Part shown: positions 1 through 8,951 of the stretch, one piece after another
Numbering within the stretch: the stretch's first letter is position 1
Layout of the letters: the number at the start of each line of letters is the position of its first letter
NCBI RefSeq assembly: GCF_002843605.1
Contig: NZ_CP025263.1
Location: 5,113,501-5,177,500 of the forward strand
Length of the DNA: 64,000 bases
Direction: 5' to 3'
DNA from: Pseudomonas sp. S09G 359
GTDB lineage: Bacteria > Pseudomonadota > Gammaproteobacteria > Pseudomonadales > Pseudomonadaceae
Notes under the pieces: generated by a model
The model's input: the letters and a program-made list of their open reading frames with translations, nothing else
What the model was told of the DNA's origin: nothing
The model's database searches: none
Translations under genes and position numbers: made by a program

Positions 1-1478
1 GCGCGGTCCGGGTTACCGACGTTCATCATGATCTTGAACGGCAGGTCCGGCATCGCGTCGATGGAGTTTTGCTTGATATCGAAGCCCAGCTCGCCTTCGA
101 AGATGAAACCGGTGTCGCCTTCGGCGCAGGATACGGTCACACCCTGGCCGTCTTTCAACAGTTGGGTCGCGTTGCCGCAACCGACGACTGCAGGAATCCC
201 CAGCTCACGGGCGATGATCGCCGCGTGGCAGGTACGCCCGCCGCGGTTGGTGACAATCGCGCTGGCGCGCTTCATCACCGGTTCCCAGTCCGGGTCGGTC
301 ATGTCGGAAACCAGTACGTCACCGGGCTGGACCTTGTCCATTTCGGACACGTCCTTGATGATCCGCACCTTGCCGGCGCCGATACGCTGGCCGATGGCGC
401 GGCCTTCCACCAGCACGGTGCCGGTTTCTTTCAGCAGGTAGCGTTCCATGACATTCGCCGAGGTGCGGCTCTTCACGGTCTCAGGGCGCGCTTGCACGAT
501 GTACAGCTTGCCGTCGTCACCGTCCTTGGCCCACTCGATGTCCATCGGGCACTTGTAGTGCTTTTCGATGATCATCGCTTGTTTGGCCAATTCGCTGACT
601 TCAGCGTCGGTCAGGCAGAAACGCGCACGCTCGGCCTTGTCTACATCAACGGTTTTCACCGAGCGACCGGCCTTGGCCTCGTCGCCGTAGATCATCTTGA
701 TGGCCTTGCTGCCCAGGTTGCGGCGCAGGATGGCCGGGCGGCCGGCTTCAAGGGTGTGTTTGTGTACGTAGAATTCGTCCGGGTTCACCGCGCCTTGTAC
801 GACGGTTTCGCCCAGGCCGTAGGCGCCGGTGATAAACACCACGTCACGGAAGCCCGATTCGGTGTCCAGGGTAAACATGACGCCGGCGGTGCCGGTTTCC
901 GAGCGCACCATGCGCTGCACACCGGCAGACAAAGCCACCAGCTTGTGGTCGAAACCCTGATGCACGCGGTAGGAAATGGCGCGGTCGTTAAAGAGCGAGG
1001 CGAATACTTCCTTGGCCGCGCGGATCACGTTTTCCACGCCGCGAATGTTCAGGAAGGTTTCCTGCTGGCCGGCAAAGGAGGCGTCCGGCAAGTCTTCGGC
1101 GGTGGCCGAGGAGCGCACGGCAACGGCCATGTCCGGGTTACCGGCCGACAGAGCGGCGAAAGCGGTGCGGATTTCTTCGTTGAGCTTCTCGGGGAACTCG
1201 GCTTCCATGATCCACTGGCGGATCTGGCTGCCGGTCTTGGCCAGTGCGTTGACGTCATCGACGTCCAGGGCGTCCAGCGCGGCGTGGATCTGAGCGTTGA
1301 GGCCGCTCAGTTCGAGGAAATCGCGGTAAGCCTGGGCCGTGGTGGCAAAACCACCGGGCACCGACACACCTGCGCCTGCAAGATTACTGATCATCTCGCC
1401 GAGGGATGCGTTCTTGCCCCCCACGTGCTCTACATCATGGACGCCGAGCTTATCGAGGGAAACTACGTACTCTACCAA
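1..1478 (-). CDS. ppsA: Phosphoenolpyruvate synthase, N-terminal part (cut by window edge)
   Basis: Converts pyruvate, ATP and water to phosphoenolpyruvate, AMP and phosphate, the entry step of gluconeogenesis. About 492 residues are visible; the family has about 790, so the PEP/pyruvate-binding C-terminal domain lies outside the window. The start is TTG at 1478 (reads [13 protein letters not shown]), with GGAGAG a few bases upstream and no ATG that fits. The N-terminal ATP-binding domain is followed by the swivelling phosphohistidine domain, motif [15 protein letters not shown] with the phospho-acceptor His near residue 418. It diverges from ppsR, whose product controls it by phosphorylation next to this histidine. 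A TTG start in a central gene may keep translation modest. Identification is firm. Confidence 0.95.
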   Translation of the reverse strand, partial: MVEYVVSLDKLGVHDVEHVGGKNASLGEMISNLAGAGVSVPGGFATTAQAYRDFLELSGLNAQIHAALDALDVDDVNALAKTGSQIRQWIMEAEFPEKLNEEIRTAFAALSAGNPDMAVAVRSSATAEDLPDASFAGQQETFLNIRGVENVIRAAKEVFASLFNDRAISYRVHQGFDHKLVALSAGVQRMVRSETGTAGVMFTLDTESGFRDVVFITGAYGLGETVVQGAVNPDEFYVHKHTLEAGRPAILRRNLGSKAIKMIYGDEAKAGRSVKTVDVDKAERARFCLTDAEVSELAKQAMIIEKHYKCPMDIEWAKDGDDGKLYIVQARPETVKSRTSANVMERYLLKETGTVLVEGRAIGQRIGAGKVRIIKDVSEMDKVQPGDVLVSDMTDPDWEPVMKRASAIVTNRGGRTCHAAIIARELGIPAVVGCGNATQLLKDGQGVTVSCAEGDTGFIFEGELGFDIKQNSIDAMPDLPFKIMMNVGNPDR

Positions 1479-1656
1479 GGTGATCTCTCCACTAACTGTG
1501 TTGGAAAAGCTCAGGACGCCGGCAGCTCAATAGGAGCTAACGCCCGCGCTTGTGGCCTGGACCTGGAAAATAAGTGAGAATGCGGCCCACTGCGGGACGG
1601 CAAAATCGCGCCTATCATATCCAAGATTCGCCATCAGCTTAAGGCCCAGGGCTCAA

Positions 1657-2475
1657 ATGAAACGATCTGCTTTCTTTATCTCCGACGGCACCGGCATTAC
1701 AGCCGAAACATTGGGCCAAAGCCTGCTCGCGCAGTTCGAAAACATTACCTTCGCCAAATTCACGCGGCCCTATATCGACAGCGTGGATAAAGCGCGGGCC
1801 ATGGTACAACAAATCAATCTGGCGGCTGAAAAAGACGGTTTTCGGCCGATCATTTTCGACACCATCGTCAATCAAGACATTCGTGAGATTCTCGCGACGT
1901 CGAATGGTTTCATGATCGACATTTTCTCGACCTTCCTCGCGCCGCTGGAGCAGGAGTTGAGTGAACACTCCTCCTACTCGGTAGGAAAGTCCCATTCCAT
2001 TGGGCATAACTCCAACTACATGGAGCGTATCGAGGCGGTGAATTTCGCCCTCGACAACGACGACGGCGCCCGCACGCACTACTACGACAAGGCCGACCTG
2101 ATTCTGGTGGGCGTGTCGCGCTGCGGCAAAACGCCCACCTGCCTGTACATGGCCATGCAATTCGGCATCCGCGCGGCCAACTACCCGCTGACCGAAGACG
2201 ACATGGAGCACCTGACGCTGCCCGCCGCCCTGCGTGCGCATTCCCACAAGCTGTTCGGCCTGACCATCGACCCGGACCGCCTCACCGCCATCCGCAACGA
2301 ACGCAAGCCCAACAGCCGCTATTCCAGCTACGCCCAGTGCGAGTTCGAAGTGCGCGAAGTGGAAAATCTGTTCCGGCGCGAGAATATTGCGCACATCAAT
2401 TCCACGCATTTTTCGGTGGAAGAGATCTCGGCGAAGATTCTGGTGGAGAAAGGCGTGGAGCGTCGCTTCAAGTAA
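1657..2475 (+). CDS. ppsR: PEP synthase regulatory protein (pyruvate, water dikinase kinase/phosphorylase)
   Basis: Bifunctional ADP-dependent kinase and Pi-dependent phosphorylase (DUF299 family) that inactivates and reactivates PEP synthase. The 272 residues match the family length. It opens [20 protein letters not shown] and has the P-loop GVSRCGKT at residues 152-159. An in-frame GTG/ATG extension to 1552 exists, but the conserved family start is the ATG at 1657. It diverges from ppsA, the usual Pseudomonas arrangement, so enzyme and regulator share a 178-base intergenic region. A REPIN follows the stop. Confidence 0.96.
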   Translation: MKRSAFFISDGTGITAETLGQSLLAQFENITFAKFTRPYIDSVDKARAMVQQINLAAEKDGFRPIIFDTIVNQDIREILATSNGFMIDIFSTFLAPLEQELSEHSSYSVGKSHSIGHNSNYMERIEAVNFALDNDDGARTHYYDKADLILVGVSRCGKTPTCLYMAMQFGIRAANYPLTEDDMEHLTLPAALRAHSHKLFGLTIDPDRLTAIRNERKPNSRYSSYAQCEFEVREVENLFRRENIAHINSTHFSVEEISAKILVEKGVERRFK

Positions 2476-2507
2476 CCCTGATTGCCCGACAGCGCCGAAA
2501 CTCAAAA

Positions 2508-2601
2508 ATGTGGGAGCGAGCTTGCTCGCGAAGGCAGTGTGTCAGTCAACAGATTCATTGGCTGATTCACCGCATTCGCGAGCAAGCCCGCTCCCACATT
2601 T
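2508..2601. repeat. REPIN (two inverted REP sequences)
   Basis: Two inverted REP cores, GTGGGAGCGAGCTTGCTCGCGA on the left and its near complement on the right, separated by about 45 bases, in the gap after ppsR. This is the typical extragenic palindrome of the P. fluorescens group, mobilised by RAYT transposases elsewhere in the genome. Confidence 0.9.
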
Positions 2602-2621
2602 AGAGCGGTATACATTCATAT

Positions 2622-4046
2622 CTAAAGGTGAAACCTGCCCCCACCCTGCCCCAGCGCCGTCGCCAACGCATCAAACCCCGCCCGCAACAGCTGATCATCC
2701 CCCGACGTATTGCAGATACTCGCGCGGATAAACTGCGGCACCGCCGTTTGCCCCACGGCAAAAGCCTCGGCGGTGGCGATCAGGTAATTGCTCTGCTTGA
2801 GTTCCGCCTCAATTTCCGACGCGCGCCACGGCTCCGGCACTTCGATCCAAAAGTGCGGGCTGTTCAGGTGGGTGCGGTATTCCAGGCCGGCCAGCAGGCC
2901 CTGCACCAGGGCCTTGCGGCGGCTGATCTCGTTGATCTGCTGGCGCAACAGATACTCCGCCGTGCCGTTTTCGATCCACTGGGTGGCCAACTCCAAGGTC
3001 ACCGGTGTGGCCATCCAACAGGTGGAGCGCAACGCCGCCGAGATCCGGCTGACCAATGCCGATGGCGCATGCACGTAGCCCACACGCAGCCCGGCGGACA
3101 CCGCCTTGCTCAAGCTGCTGATCAAAATCGTACGCTCAGGGGCGAAATGGCTGAGGGGCGGCGGGCGGTCTTCGACCAATACGCCGTGGGCTTCGTCCTC
3201 AAGAATCAGCAGATTATGTTCCCGACACACTTTCACCAGGGCCTCACGGCGCGCCACCGATAACACCGCCGTGGTCGGGTTCTGGATAGTCGGCGTGCAA
3301 TACAGCGCCGACACCCGGTGATTGCGACAAACCTCATCCAGCGCACCCGGCAGTACGCCTTCCTCGTCCATCTCCAGGCCGATCAGGCGTATACCGAGCA
3401 TGCGCGCGGCGGTTATCAACCCGGGGTAAGTCAGTTGCTCGGTGACCACCGTATCGCCGGCGCGCAGCAACGCCATCATCGCGCAAAGCAGGCCATGCTG
3501 GCCGCCATTCACGCAAATGACTTGCTCGGGGATCGGATGAAAGTCCCGCTGTACCAGCCATTGCGCACCCGCATCGCGGTAGCGCGGCAAGCCGGCATCC
3601 GGGGTGTAGGCGCTGATGTCCTGGAGGAACTTGGCGTTGGTCGACAGGGTTTGGAAGCTCTGGGCCAGGAAAGTGGTTTCCTGCCCCGGGATATGCATGT
3701 TGCGGCTCATGTCGAAGTACTGGCGCGGCTCCTCGCTGAAATTGCGAAAACCTTCGTCGCGCTGGCGCTCCATCCCACGTTTGCGCACGAAAGTGCCGTC
3801 ACCTACCCGAGCCACCACCAACCCCAGGCGTTCCAGCTCGCCGTAGGCCCGGCTGATGGTGCCGATGGTCACGCCCAGATTGTCGGAAAGCACCCGATGG
3901 GGCGGCAGTTTTCTTCCGGGTTCAATCAAGCCTTCGAGGATGCCCCGTTCCATGACATCGGACAGGCGCTTGTACTTAACGCCCTGCCCGCTGGACAACC
4001 CCTCACGCATAATTGACACCATGTCAATATTTGTTTTGACAGCCAT
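2622..4046 (-). CDS. MocR-type regulator (GntR HTH fused to aminotransferase fold)
   Basis: Predicted PLP-dependent transcription regulator of 474 residues. A winged HTH of GntR type occupies about residues 25-90 (RLSDVMERGI...GVTIGTISRAYGELE). A class I aminotransferase-like domain follows, with the PLP lysine in SSLSK (K314), TPTIQNPTT at 251-259 and an EDEAHG aspartate near 284. The ATG at 4046 is preceded by AGGG. It diverges from the EamA exporter at 4150 across a 103-base gap holding direct repeats, so it probably controls the exporter and the sulfur genes behind it, and may sense an amino acid through PLP. The effector cannot be read from sequence. Confidence 0.88.
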   Translation of the reverse strand: MAVKTNIDMVSIMREGLSSGQGVKYKRLSDVMERGILEGLIEPGRKLPPHRVLSDNLGVTIGTISRAYGELERLGLVVARVGDGTFVRKRGMERQRDEGFRNFSEEPRQYFDMSRNMHIPGQETTFLAQSFQTLSTNAKFLQDISAYTPDAGLPRYRDAGAQWLVQRDFHPIPEQVICVNGGQHGLLCAMMALLRAGDTVVTEQLTYPGLITAARMLGIRLIGLEMDEEGVLPGALDEVCRNHRVSALYCTPTIQNPTTAVLSVARREALVKVCREHNLLILEDEAHGVLVEDRPPPLSHFAPERTILISSLSKAVSAGLRVGYVHAPSALVSRISAALRSTCWMATPVTLELATQWIENGTAEYLLRQQINEISRRKALVQGLLAGLEYRTHLNSPHFWIEVPEPWRASEIEAELKQSNYLIATAEAFAVGQTAVPQFIRASICNTSGDDQLLRAGFDALATALGQGGGRFHL

Positions 4047-4073
4047 CTTTCGCCCTAATAGTGTGCTTTTACG

Positions 4074-4125
4074 GGTTCAATCGCCGAATTTTACAACTCA
4101 TTACAAGCTCAATATAGAGTTCAAT
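4074..4125. promoter_or_regulatory. Direct repeats in the MocR/EamA divergent promoter
   Basis: GTTCAAT occurs at 4075-4081 and 4119-4125, 44 bases apart (about four helical turns). Between them TTACAA is repeated in tandem at 4091 and 4101, ten bases apart. Direct repeats in a divergent promoter are typical MocR operators. The assignment is inferred from position and shape. Confidence 0.45.
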
Positions 4126-4149
4126 TTCGGCTCATGGAAGTAATAAACG

Positions 4150-5100
4150 ATGCCAATGTCCGCCGTTCTCGAAAACACCGCCAAAACAAAAAGCCAAAAA
4201 CAGTGGTTGGCCGGGCTGGTCACCAGTGTGATGTTCCTGATCGTGTGCCTGAGTTGGGGCACCACGTGGCTGGGTATCAAGATTGCCGTGGAGAGCGTGC
4301 CGCCACTGACGTCCGCCGGCCTGCGCTTTCTGATCGCCTTCCCGCTGTTCCTGTGTTTTGCCCTGGTGCGCCGCGAGCCGATCGTGTTTCCACGGGAGAG
4401 CCGCTGGTTCTTCGTGTTCGTGACCCTGTCTTACTTCAGCGTTCCGTATTACCTGCTCAACTATGGCGAGATGCATGTGTCGTCCGGCCTCACCGCCCTG
4501 CTATTCAGCTGCATGCCGGTGTTTATCCTGATTTTTTCCGCGCTGTTTCTGCGCGAGCGCATCTACTTCTCCCAAGTGGTCGGCATCGGTATCGGTTTCG
4601 GCAGCCTCTACATGATCATCCGCAGCCAGGGCCTGCACCTGGATCACGCTGAGTTCTTCGGCGTGCTGGCGATTCTGACGGCCGCGATCATGCACGCCTT
4701 GTGCTACGTGATCACCAAGCAAAAAGGCAGCGCTATCAGCGTGATCACCTACAACACCCTGCCCATCGGCATTGCCGGGTTGATGCTGTTCGTGGCCGGC
4801 CTGTGGTTTGAAACACCCACCTTCGAAAACATCACCCTGCGGTCCTGGAGCGCTCTGTTTTACCTGGGGCTGGTGGCTTCGGTGGGCGGGTTTATCGTGT
4901 ATTTCATGCTGCTCAAGCGTTTGAGCCCGATCATCCTTTCATTTGTCTTCATCATCTTCCCGGTGTTCGCGGTGATCATCGGCGCCTGGTACGAAGGCGT
5001 GGCGATTTCCCGCGACCTGATGCTGTATTCGGCCATCCTGCTGGCCGGTTTTGCGATCACCAAGTTGCCGATTGAAAAACTCCTGGCCAAGAAAAATTGA
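4150..5100 (+). CDS. EamA/DMT-family exporter
   Basis: Inner-membrane protein of 316 residues with about ten hydrophobic segments and the duplicated EamA domain (SWGTTWLGIKIAVE in the first half, YVITKQKGSA leading into the second). The family exports amino acids and metabolites; E. coli EamA exports O-acetylserine and cysteine. The ATG at 4150 has GGAAG nine bases upstream. It is the first gene of a same-strand run (exporter, JAMM-E1 fusion, cysteine synthase-like, serine acetyltransferase, AlaX), so a product of that run is the likely substrate. Family is sure, substrate is inference. Confidence 0.88.
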   Translation: MPMSAVLENTAKTKSQKQWLAGLVTSVMFLIVCLSWGTTWLGIKIAVESVPPLTSAGLRFLIAFPLFLCFALVRREPIVFPRESRWFFVFVTLSYFSVPYYLLNYGEMHVSSGLTALLFSCMPVFILIFSALFLRERIYFSQVVGIGIGFGSLYMIIRSQGLHLDHAEFFGVLAILTAAIMHALCYVITKQKGSAISVITYNTLPIGIAGLMLFVAGLWFETPTFENITLRSWSALFYLGLVASVGGFIVYFMLLKRLSPIILSFVFIIFPVFAVIIGAWYEGVAISRDLMLYSAILLAGFAITKLPIEKLLAKKN

Positions 5101-5126
5101 CCCCTTCACACCAATGCGAGAGAAAC

Positions 5127-6989
5127 ATGGACGTCCTCCGCCCCACCGCCCTGGAACAGATCTACGCCCACGCCAGCCGCAGCTACCCCGAGGAATGCTG
5201 TGGTTTTGTCTTCGCCGACGGCAGTGTGTACCTGGGCAGCAATATCCAGAACGAGTTGCACCGCAAGAACCCCGAGATGTACCCGCGCACCGCCGCCAAC
5301 GGCTACACGTTCTCGGTGGCCGACACGCTGCTGATGAACAAGGCGTTGCGCAGCGACAATCCGGTGGTGGTGATCTACCACTCCCACCCCGATGTCGGCG
5401 CGTACTTCAGCGAAGAAGACCAGGACAAGGCGCTGTTCATGGGCGAGCCGATCTACCCCGTCAGCTATCTGGTGGTAGACGTTCGCCAGGGCCAGGCCCT
5501 GGGCTCAAAGCTGTTTGCCTGGGATGGCCAGTATTTCGCCCTTCAACCCTTCAACGACCTGCACACGGAGTTGTCCATGAACGCTGTCTCTTTCCCTGAC
5601 ATTCTGGTTCGCGTGGCCAAGCTGCCGGAATCGACCCTCGAGGGCACTGGATCGACATTGCGCGAAGTCATTGAAAACCTCTGCAGCAGCCATCCGCAGT
5701 TACGCCCGCACCTGTTTCATGAAAACAACAACCAGCTCAAGGAACACTTCCTGTTCACCGCCGAGGAAGAGCTGATCAGCGCCGACGACCGGCTACCGGA
5801 AAAAGCCCGGATCGAAGTGCTGCTCGCCACCTCCGGCGGCATGGATGTCGATGCGCTGAGCAATGAAGAAATACAACGCTACGTACGCCACATCACCCTG
5901 CCCGGCGTCGGTCGCGAGGGCCAGTTGAACCTCAAGAAAGCCAAGGTGCTGATCATCGGTACCGGCGGCCTGGGCTCGCCGATCAGCCTGTACCTGGCGG
6001 CGGCTGGTGTCGGCACCCTGGGCCTGGTGGATTTCGATGTGGTAGAGAGCAGCAACCTGCAACGCCAGATCGTCCACGGCAACAGCACCCTCGGCATGCC
6101 CAAGGTTGACTCCGCCAAGCAGCGCCTGCACGACCTCAATGCGCATATCCAGATCAACGCCCACAACACCGCCTTGAATGCCGATAACGCCTTGGAGCTG
6201 GTGGGCGCCTACGACCTGGTGATCGACGGCACCGACAATTTCGACACCCGCTACCAGGTCAACGACGCCTGCGTGCAGCTGGGTAAACCGCTGGTGTACG
6301 GCGCCATCTACCGTTTCGACGGGCAGATCAGCGTGCTCAACTATAAAGGTGGGCCGTGCTATCGCTGCCTGTTCCCCAGCGCGCCACCGGCGGAACTGGC
6401 GCCCAATTGCAGCGCGGGCGGGGTGATCGGCGTGCTGCCCGGCGTGGTCGGGATGATCCAGGCCACCGAGGCGATCAAATTGCTGATCGGCATCGGTGAA
6501 CCCCTGTCCGGGCGCTTGATGCGCTTCGATGCGCTGGCGATGAAGTTCAGCGAAATCCGCTTCAAGCGCCGCGCCGACTGCCCGTGCTGCTCCGAGCTGC
6601 GCCACAGCGAAACCCTGGCCCCGGCCGCCTGCGCGGATGCCGTGCCGAACCGGCCGATGCTGGCCGAAGAGCGCTACATCAAGCCGCGGGTGCTCAAGCA
6701 ATTGCTCGACCACCCGCGCAGCGCTGACGTGCTGCTGGACGTACGTGATGCCAGCGAACTGGAAGTGTGCAAATTGCCAGGCGTGGTGCATATCCCCCTG
6801 GCCGAACTCGACGGTCAGCTCGACAGCCTCAGCCGGGATAACACCCACTACCTGATCTGCTATGCCGGCACCCGCGCCGAGCAAGCCGCCAGCACCTTGC
6901 TGGCAGCAGGCTTCGCCAACACCAAAGTCCTGCAGGGCGGCATGAAACACTGGGTTCGCGACGTCGAACCCGACATGCCTTTGTATTGA
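5127..6989 (+). CDS. JAMM protease - MoaD/ThiS-like carrier - E1 (MoeB/ThiF) - rhodanese fusion
   Basis: A 620-residue multidomain protein for sulfur activation and transfer. Residues 1-150 are a JAMM/Mec-like metalloprotease with a full motif: E22/E23, then HSHP with H85 and H87, S95 and D98. Residues about 152-238 look like a beta-grasp sulfur carrier ending IEVLLATSGG, with the diglycine at 237-238 inside the chain. Residues 245-490 are an E1-like adenylyltransferase: GTGGLGS (278-284), the SNLQRQ arginine (R313), zinc pairs CYRC (411-414) and CPCC (485-488), and the transfer cysteine C428. Residues 515-620 are a rhodanese with active-site loop CYAGTR (C578). The ATG at 5127 follows GAGAGA. 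In mycobacteria CysO, MoeZ and Mec are separate proteins; here they form one chain. The carrier needs a free C-terminal GG, so cleavage by its own JAMM domain is plausible. Confidence 0.9.
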   Translation: MDVLRPTALEQIYAHASRSYPEECCGFVFADGSVYLGSNIQNELHRKNPEMYPRTAANGYTFSVADTLLMNKALRSDNPVVVIYHSHPDVGAYFSEEDQDKALFMGEPIYPVSYLVVDVRQGQALGSKLFAWDGQYFALQPFNDLHTELSMNAVSFPDILVRVAKLPESTLEGTGSTLREVIENLCSSHPQLRPHLFHENNNQLKEHFLFTAEEELISADDRLPEKARIEVLLATSGGMDVDALSNEEIQRYVRHITLPGVGREGQLNLKKAKVLIIGTGGLGSPISLYLAAAGVGTLGLVDFDVVESSNLQRQIVHGNSTLGMPKVDSAKQRLHDLNAHIQINAHNTALNADNALELVGAYDLVIDGTDNFDTRYQVNDACVQLGKPLVYGAIYRFDGQISVLNYKGGPCYRCLFPSAPPAELAPNCSAGGVIGVLPGVVGMIQATEAIKLLIGIGEPLSGRLMRFDALAMKFSEIRFKRRADCPCCSELRHSETLAPAACADAVPNRPMLAEERYIKPRVLKQLLDHPRSADVLLDVRDASELEVCKLPGVVHIPLAELDGQLDSLSRDNTHYLICYAGTRAEQAASTLLAAGFANTKVLQGGMKHWVRDVEPDMPLY

Positions 6990-7001
6990 GCCGAGGGCTG
7001 A

Positions 7002-7919
7002 ATGATGTTGCATAACTCCATTCTCGAGGTGATCGGCCACACGCCGATCGTGCGCCTGGCACAGTTTTCCGAAGACCTCGGCATCGAGGTCTACGCCAAG
7101 CTTGAATCCCTCAACCCCGGCGGCAGCCACAAGGCGCGCATCGCCTTGGGCATGATCCTCGACGCCGAACGCCGCGGCGTGTTGATCCGAGATTCCGGGC
7201 AAACCATCATCGAACCCAGCGGCGGCAATACCGGCATCGGCCTGGTGATGGCGGGCAACGTGCTGGGCTACAAAGTGGTGCTGGTAATCCCCGATAACTA
7301 CAGCCCGGAGAAACAGAAGCTGCTGCGCCTGTACGGCGCCAAGGTGGTGCTGTCGGACAGCCGCCTCGGTAACAATTCCCACGGTGAAAAGTGCATGGAA
7401 CTGCAGCTGGAAAACCCCAGCTACGTAATGCTCAACCAGCAACGCAACGGCGCCAACCCGCAAACCCATCGCGACACTACCGCGCCGGAAATCATCCGCG
7501 CCTTTGGGGATCTGCGCGTGGACTACTTCGTCAGCGGCATCGGCACCGGCGGGCATATCACCGGCATCGGCGAAACCCTGAAGGCCAACTGGCCGGCCAT
7601 CCGTGTGATGGGCGTGGAGCCGGAAGAATGCGACCTGCTGAAAAACCAGCACGCGCCCCACCATATCCAGGGCCTGTCGATCGGCCTGATCCCGAGCATC
7701 CTCAACCTGGACGTGATCGACGGCATGCTCAAGGTCTCGCGCCAGGCGTGCATCGACATGATGAAACGCATCATGCGCACCGACGCCATCAGCCTGGGCC
7801 TGTCCTCCGCCGCCAACATGGTGGCCATCGCCCAGCTCGCCCCCGAATTGCCGCCTGAAACGGTGGTGTTGACCATGGTTTACGACAATGCCGACAGCTA
7901 CCTGCCCAGTTTCGAATAG
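7002..7919 (+). CDS. PLP-dependent cysteine synthase family protein (CysK/CysM-like)
   Basis: Fold-type II PLP enzyme of 305 residues. The PLP lysine is K44 in NPGGSHKAR; the phosphate/substrate loops are PSGGNTGIGL and GIGTGGHITG, and the C-terminal serine loop is LSSAANM. Relatives make cysteine from O-acetylserine or O-phosphoserine; CysM of mycobacteria uses the thiocarboxylate of CysO as sulfur donor. The start is ATGATG at 7002/7005 after GAGGG, 12 bases behind the JAMM-E1 gene. The context suggests it takes sulfur from the carrier and O-acetylserine from the next gene. NPGGSHKAR differs from the usual NPSGSVKDR, so the substrate may not be the standard one. Confidence 0.88.
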   Translation: MMLHNSILEVIGHTPIVRLAQFSEDLGIEVYAKLESLNPGGSHKARIALGMILDAERRGVLIRDSGQTIIEPSGGNTGIGLVMAGNVLGYKVVLVIPDNYSPEKQKLLRLYGAKVVLSDSRLGNNSHGEKCMELQLENPSYVMLNQQRNGANPQTHRDTTAPEIIRAFGDLRVDYFVSGIGTGGHITGIGETLKANWPAIRVMGVEPEECDLLKNQHAPHHIQGLSIGLIPSILNLDVIDGMLKVSRQACIDMMKRIMRTDAISLGLSSAANMVAIAQLAPELPPETVVLTMVYDNADSYLPSFE

Positions 7920-7956
7920 GCGGTTTCCCAACCATCCAGAATGCGGGGGTGCCTCC

Positions 7957-8949
7957 ATGGGGGGCTTTATCGACATGCAACAGCTGCACGATGAGTTGCT
8001 CACCCACCTCATCAAAACCCTCACGCCCGCGCAGATGAAACAGCTGGAACCGCACCTGGCGCCGCTGATCCAGAACGCCGCACAGGCGGTGGCCGAGGAT
8101 TTGATCGCCTATACCTATCGCGACCCGGCCTCACGCGGGCGCGGCGAGCTGATCCTGGAGTCCTACGCTTCGTTTAAGGCCGTCTTGTTCTACCGCCTGG
8201 CGCATCTGGTGTGGAATTTCCCGGATCGGGTCAACGGTGTGTTTTCGCGTATCGCCCTGAAGCTGAGCAACCAGGGCAAGGTGCTCTCCGGCGCCGAGAT
8301 CCACCCGGCGGCGCGCATCGGCCGGCGCTTTGTGCTGGACCACGGCTACGGCACGGTAATCGGCGAAACCTGCGAGATCGGCAACGACTGCTACATCCTC
8401 TGCGGCGTGACGCTCGGCGCCCGCGGCATCGCCAACAACCCCGACGGCAAGCGCCACCCGCGGCTGGGCAACAATGTCGAAGTCGGTTCCGGCGCCCGCG
8501 TGCTGGGCTATGTGCTGATTGGCGACAACGTGTTTATCAGCCCGTCCTGCGTGATCACCCAGGATGTGCCCGCCGGCACCAAGGTGAAGGTGGTGAACCA
8601 GATCCAACTGCAAAAAAATCATGAGTCGGACCACAGCAACTACCTCGGCGCGTTTGCCTTGGATGAGCGCTTGCATGTGGTCGGCGAGGTCAACGCCAGC
8701 CACAAGGTCACCGTGCTGGACGCTGACTTCCACCCCCTGCCGGGTTTGATGCTGGAGCCGACGGTAAAGGAACGTCACCACCTGCAATTTCGCCTGCACC
8801 GCGTCGAACCGGGCAACTATCTGCCGCGCTTGCCGCTGAACCTCAAGGTCTGCGGCCCGGAATTTGAAATCACCCTGCTCTCCCCACCTGGCTTGAGCGC
8901 AATGGTGCGTTCGCTGCTGCAAGCCAGCCCCATGAACGTCGGAGGTTGA
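7957..8949 (+). CDS. Serine O-acetyltransferase with C-terminal extension
   Basis: Acetylates serine to O-acetylserine. Of 330 residues, about 1-110 are the helical N-domain. Hexapeptide repeats span about 112-218 with the catalytic pair in LDHGYG (D128, H129), then GETCEIG and RHPRLGN (H167). After VVNQIQLQKN (about 220) there is a further 110-residue domain that I do not recognise; it replaces the short feedback tail of CysE and ends MNVGG. The ATG at 7957 follows a G-rich stretch; the reading frame is open back into the cysteine synthase-like gene, and ATG 7975 is an alternative. The gene is translationally close to both neighbours. Confidence 0.88.
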   Translation: MGGFIDMQQLHDELLTHLIKTLTPAQMKQLEPHLAPLIQNAAQAVAEDLIAYTYRDPASRGRGELILESYASFKAVLFYRLAHLVWNFPDRVNGVFSRIALKLSNQGKVLSGAEIHPAARIGRRFVLDHGYGTVIGETCEIGNDCYILCGVTLGARGIANNPDGKRHPRLGNNVEVGSGARVLGYVLIGDNVFISPSCVITQDVPAGTKVKVVNQIQLQKNHESDHSNYLGAFALDERLHVVGEVNASHKVTVLDADFHPLPGLMLEPTVKERHHLQFRLHRVEPGNYLPRLPLNLKVCGPEFEITLLSPPGLSAMVRSLLQASPMNVGG

Positions 8950-8951
8950 AC

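Noticed and set aside
69..1577. 502-residue open frame opposite ppsA
   Set aside because: It is the complement of clear PEP synthase coding sequence; high GC third positions leave long open frames on the other strand.
5793..8024. 743-residue open frame opposite the JAMM-E1 and cysteine synthase-like genes
   Set aside because: His/Gln/Val-rich composition typical of antisense shadows; both genes on the other strand have intact motifs.
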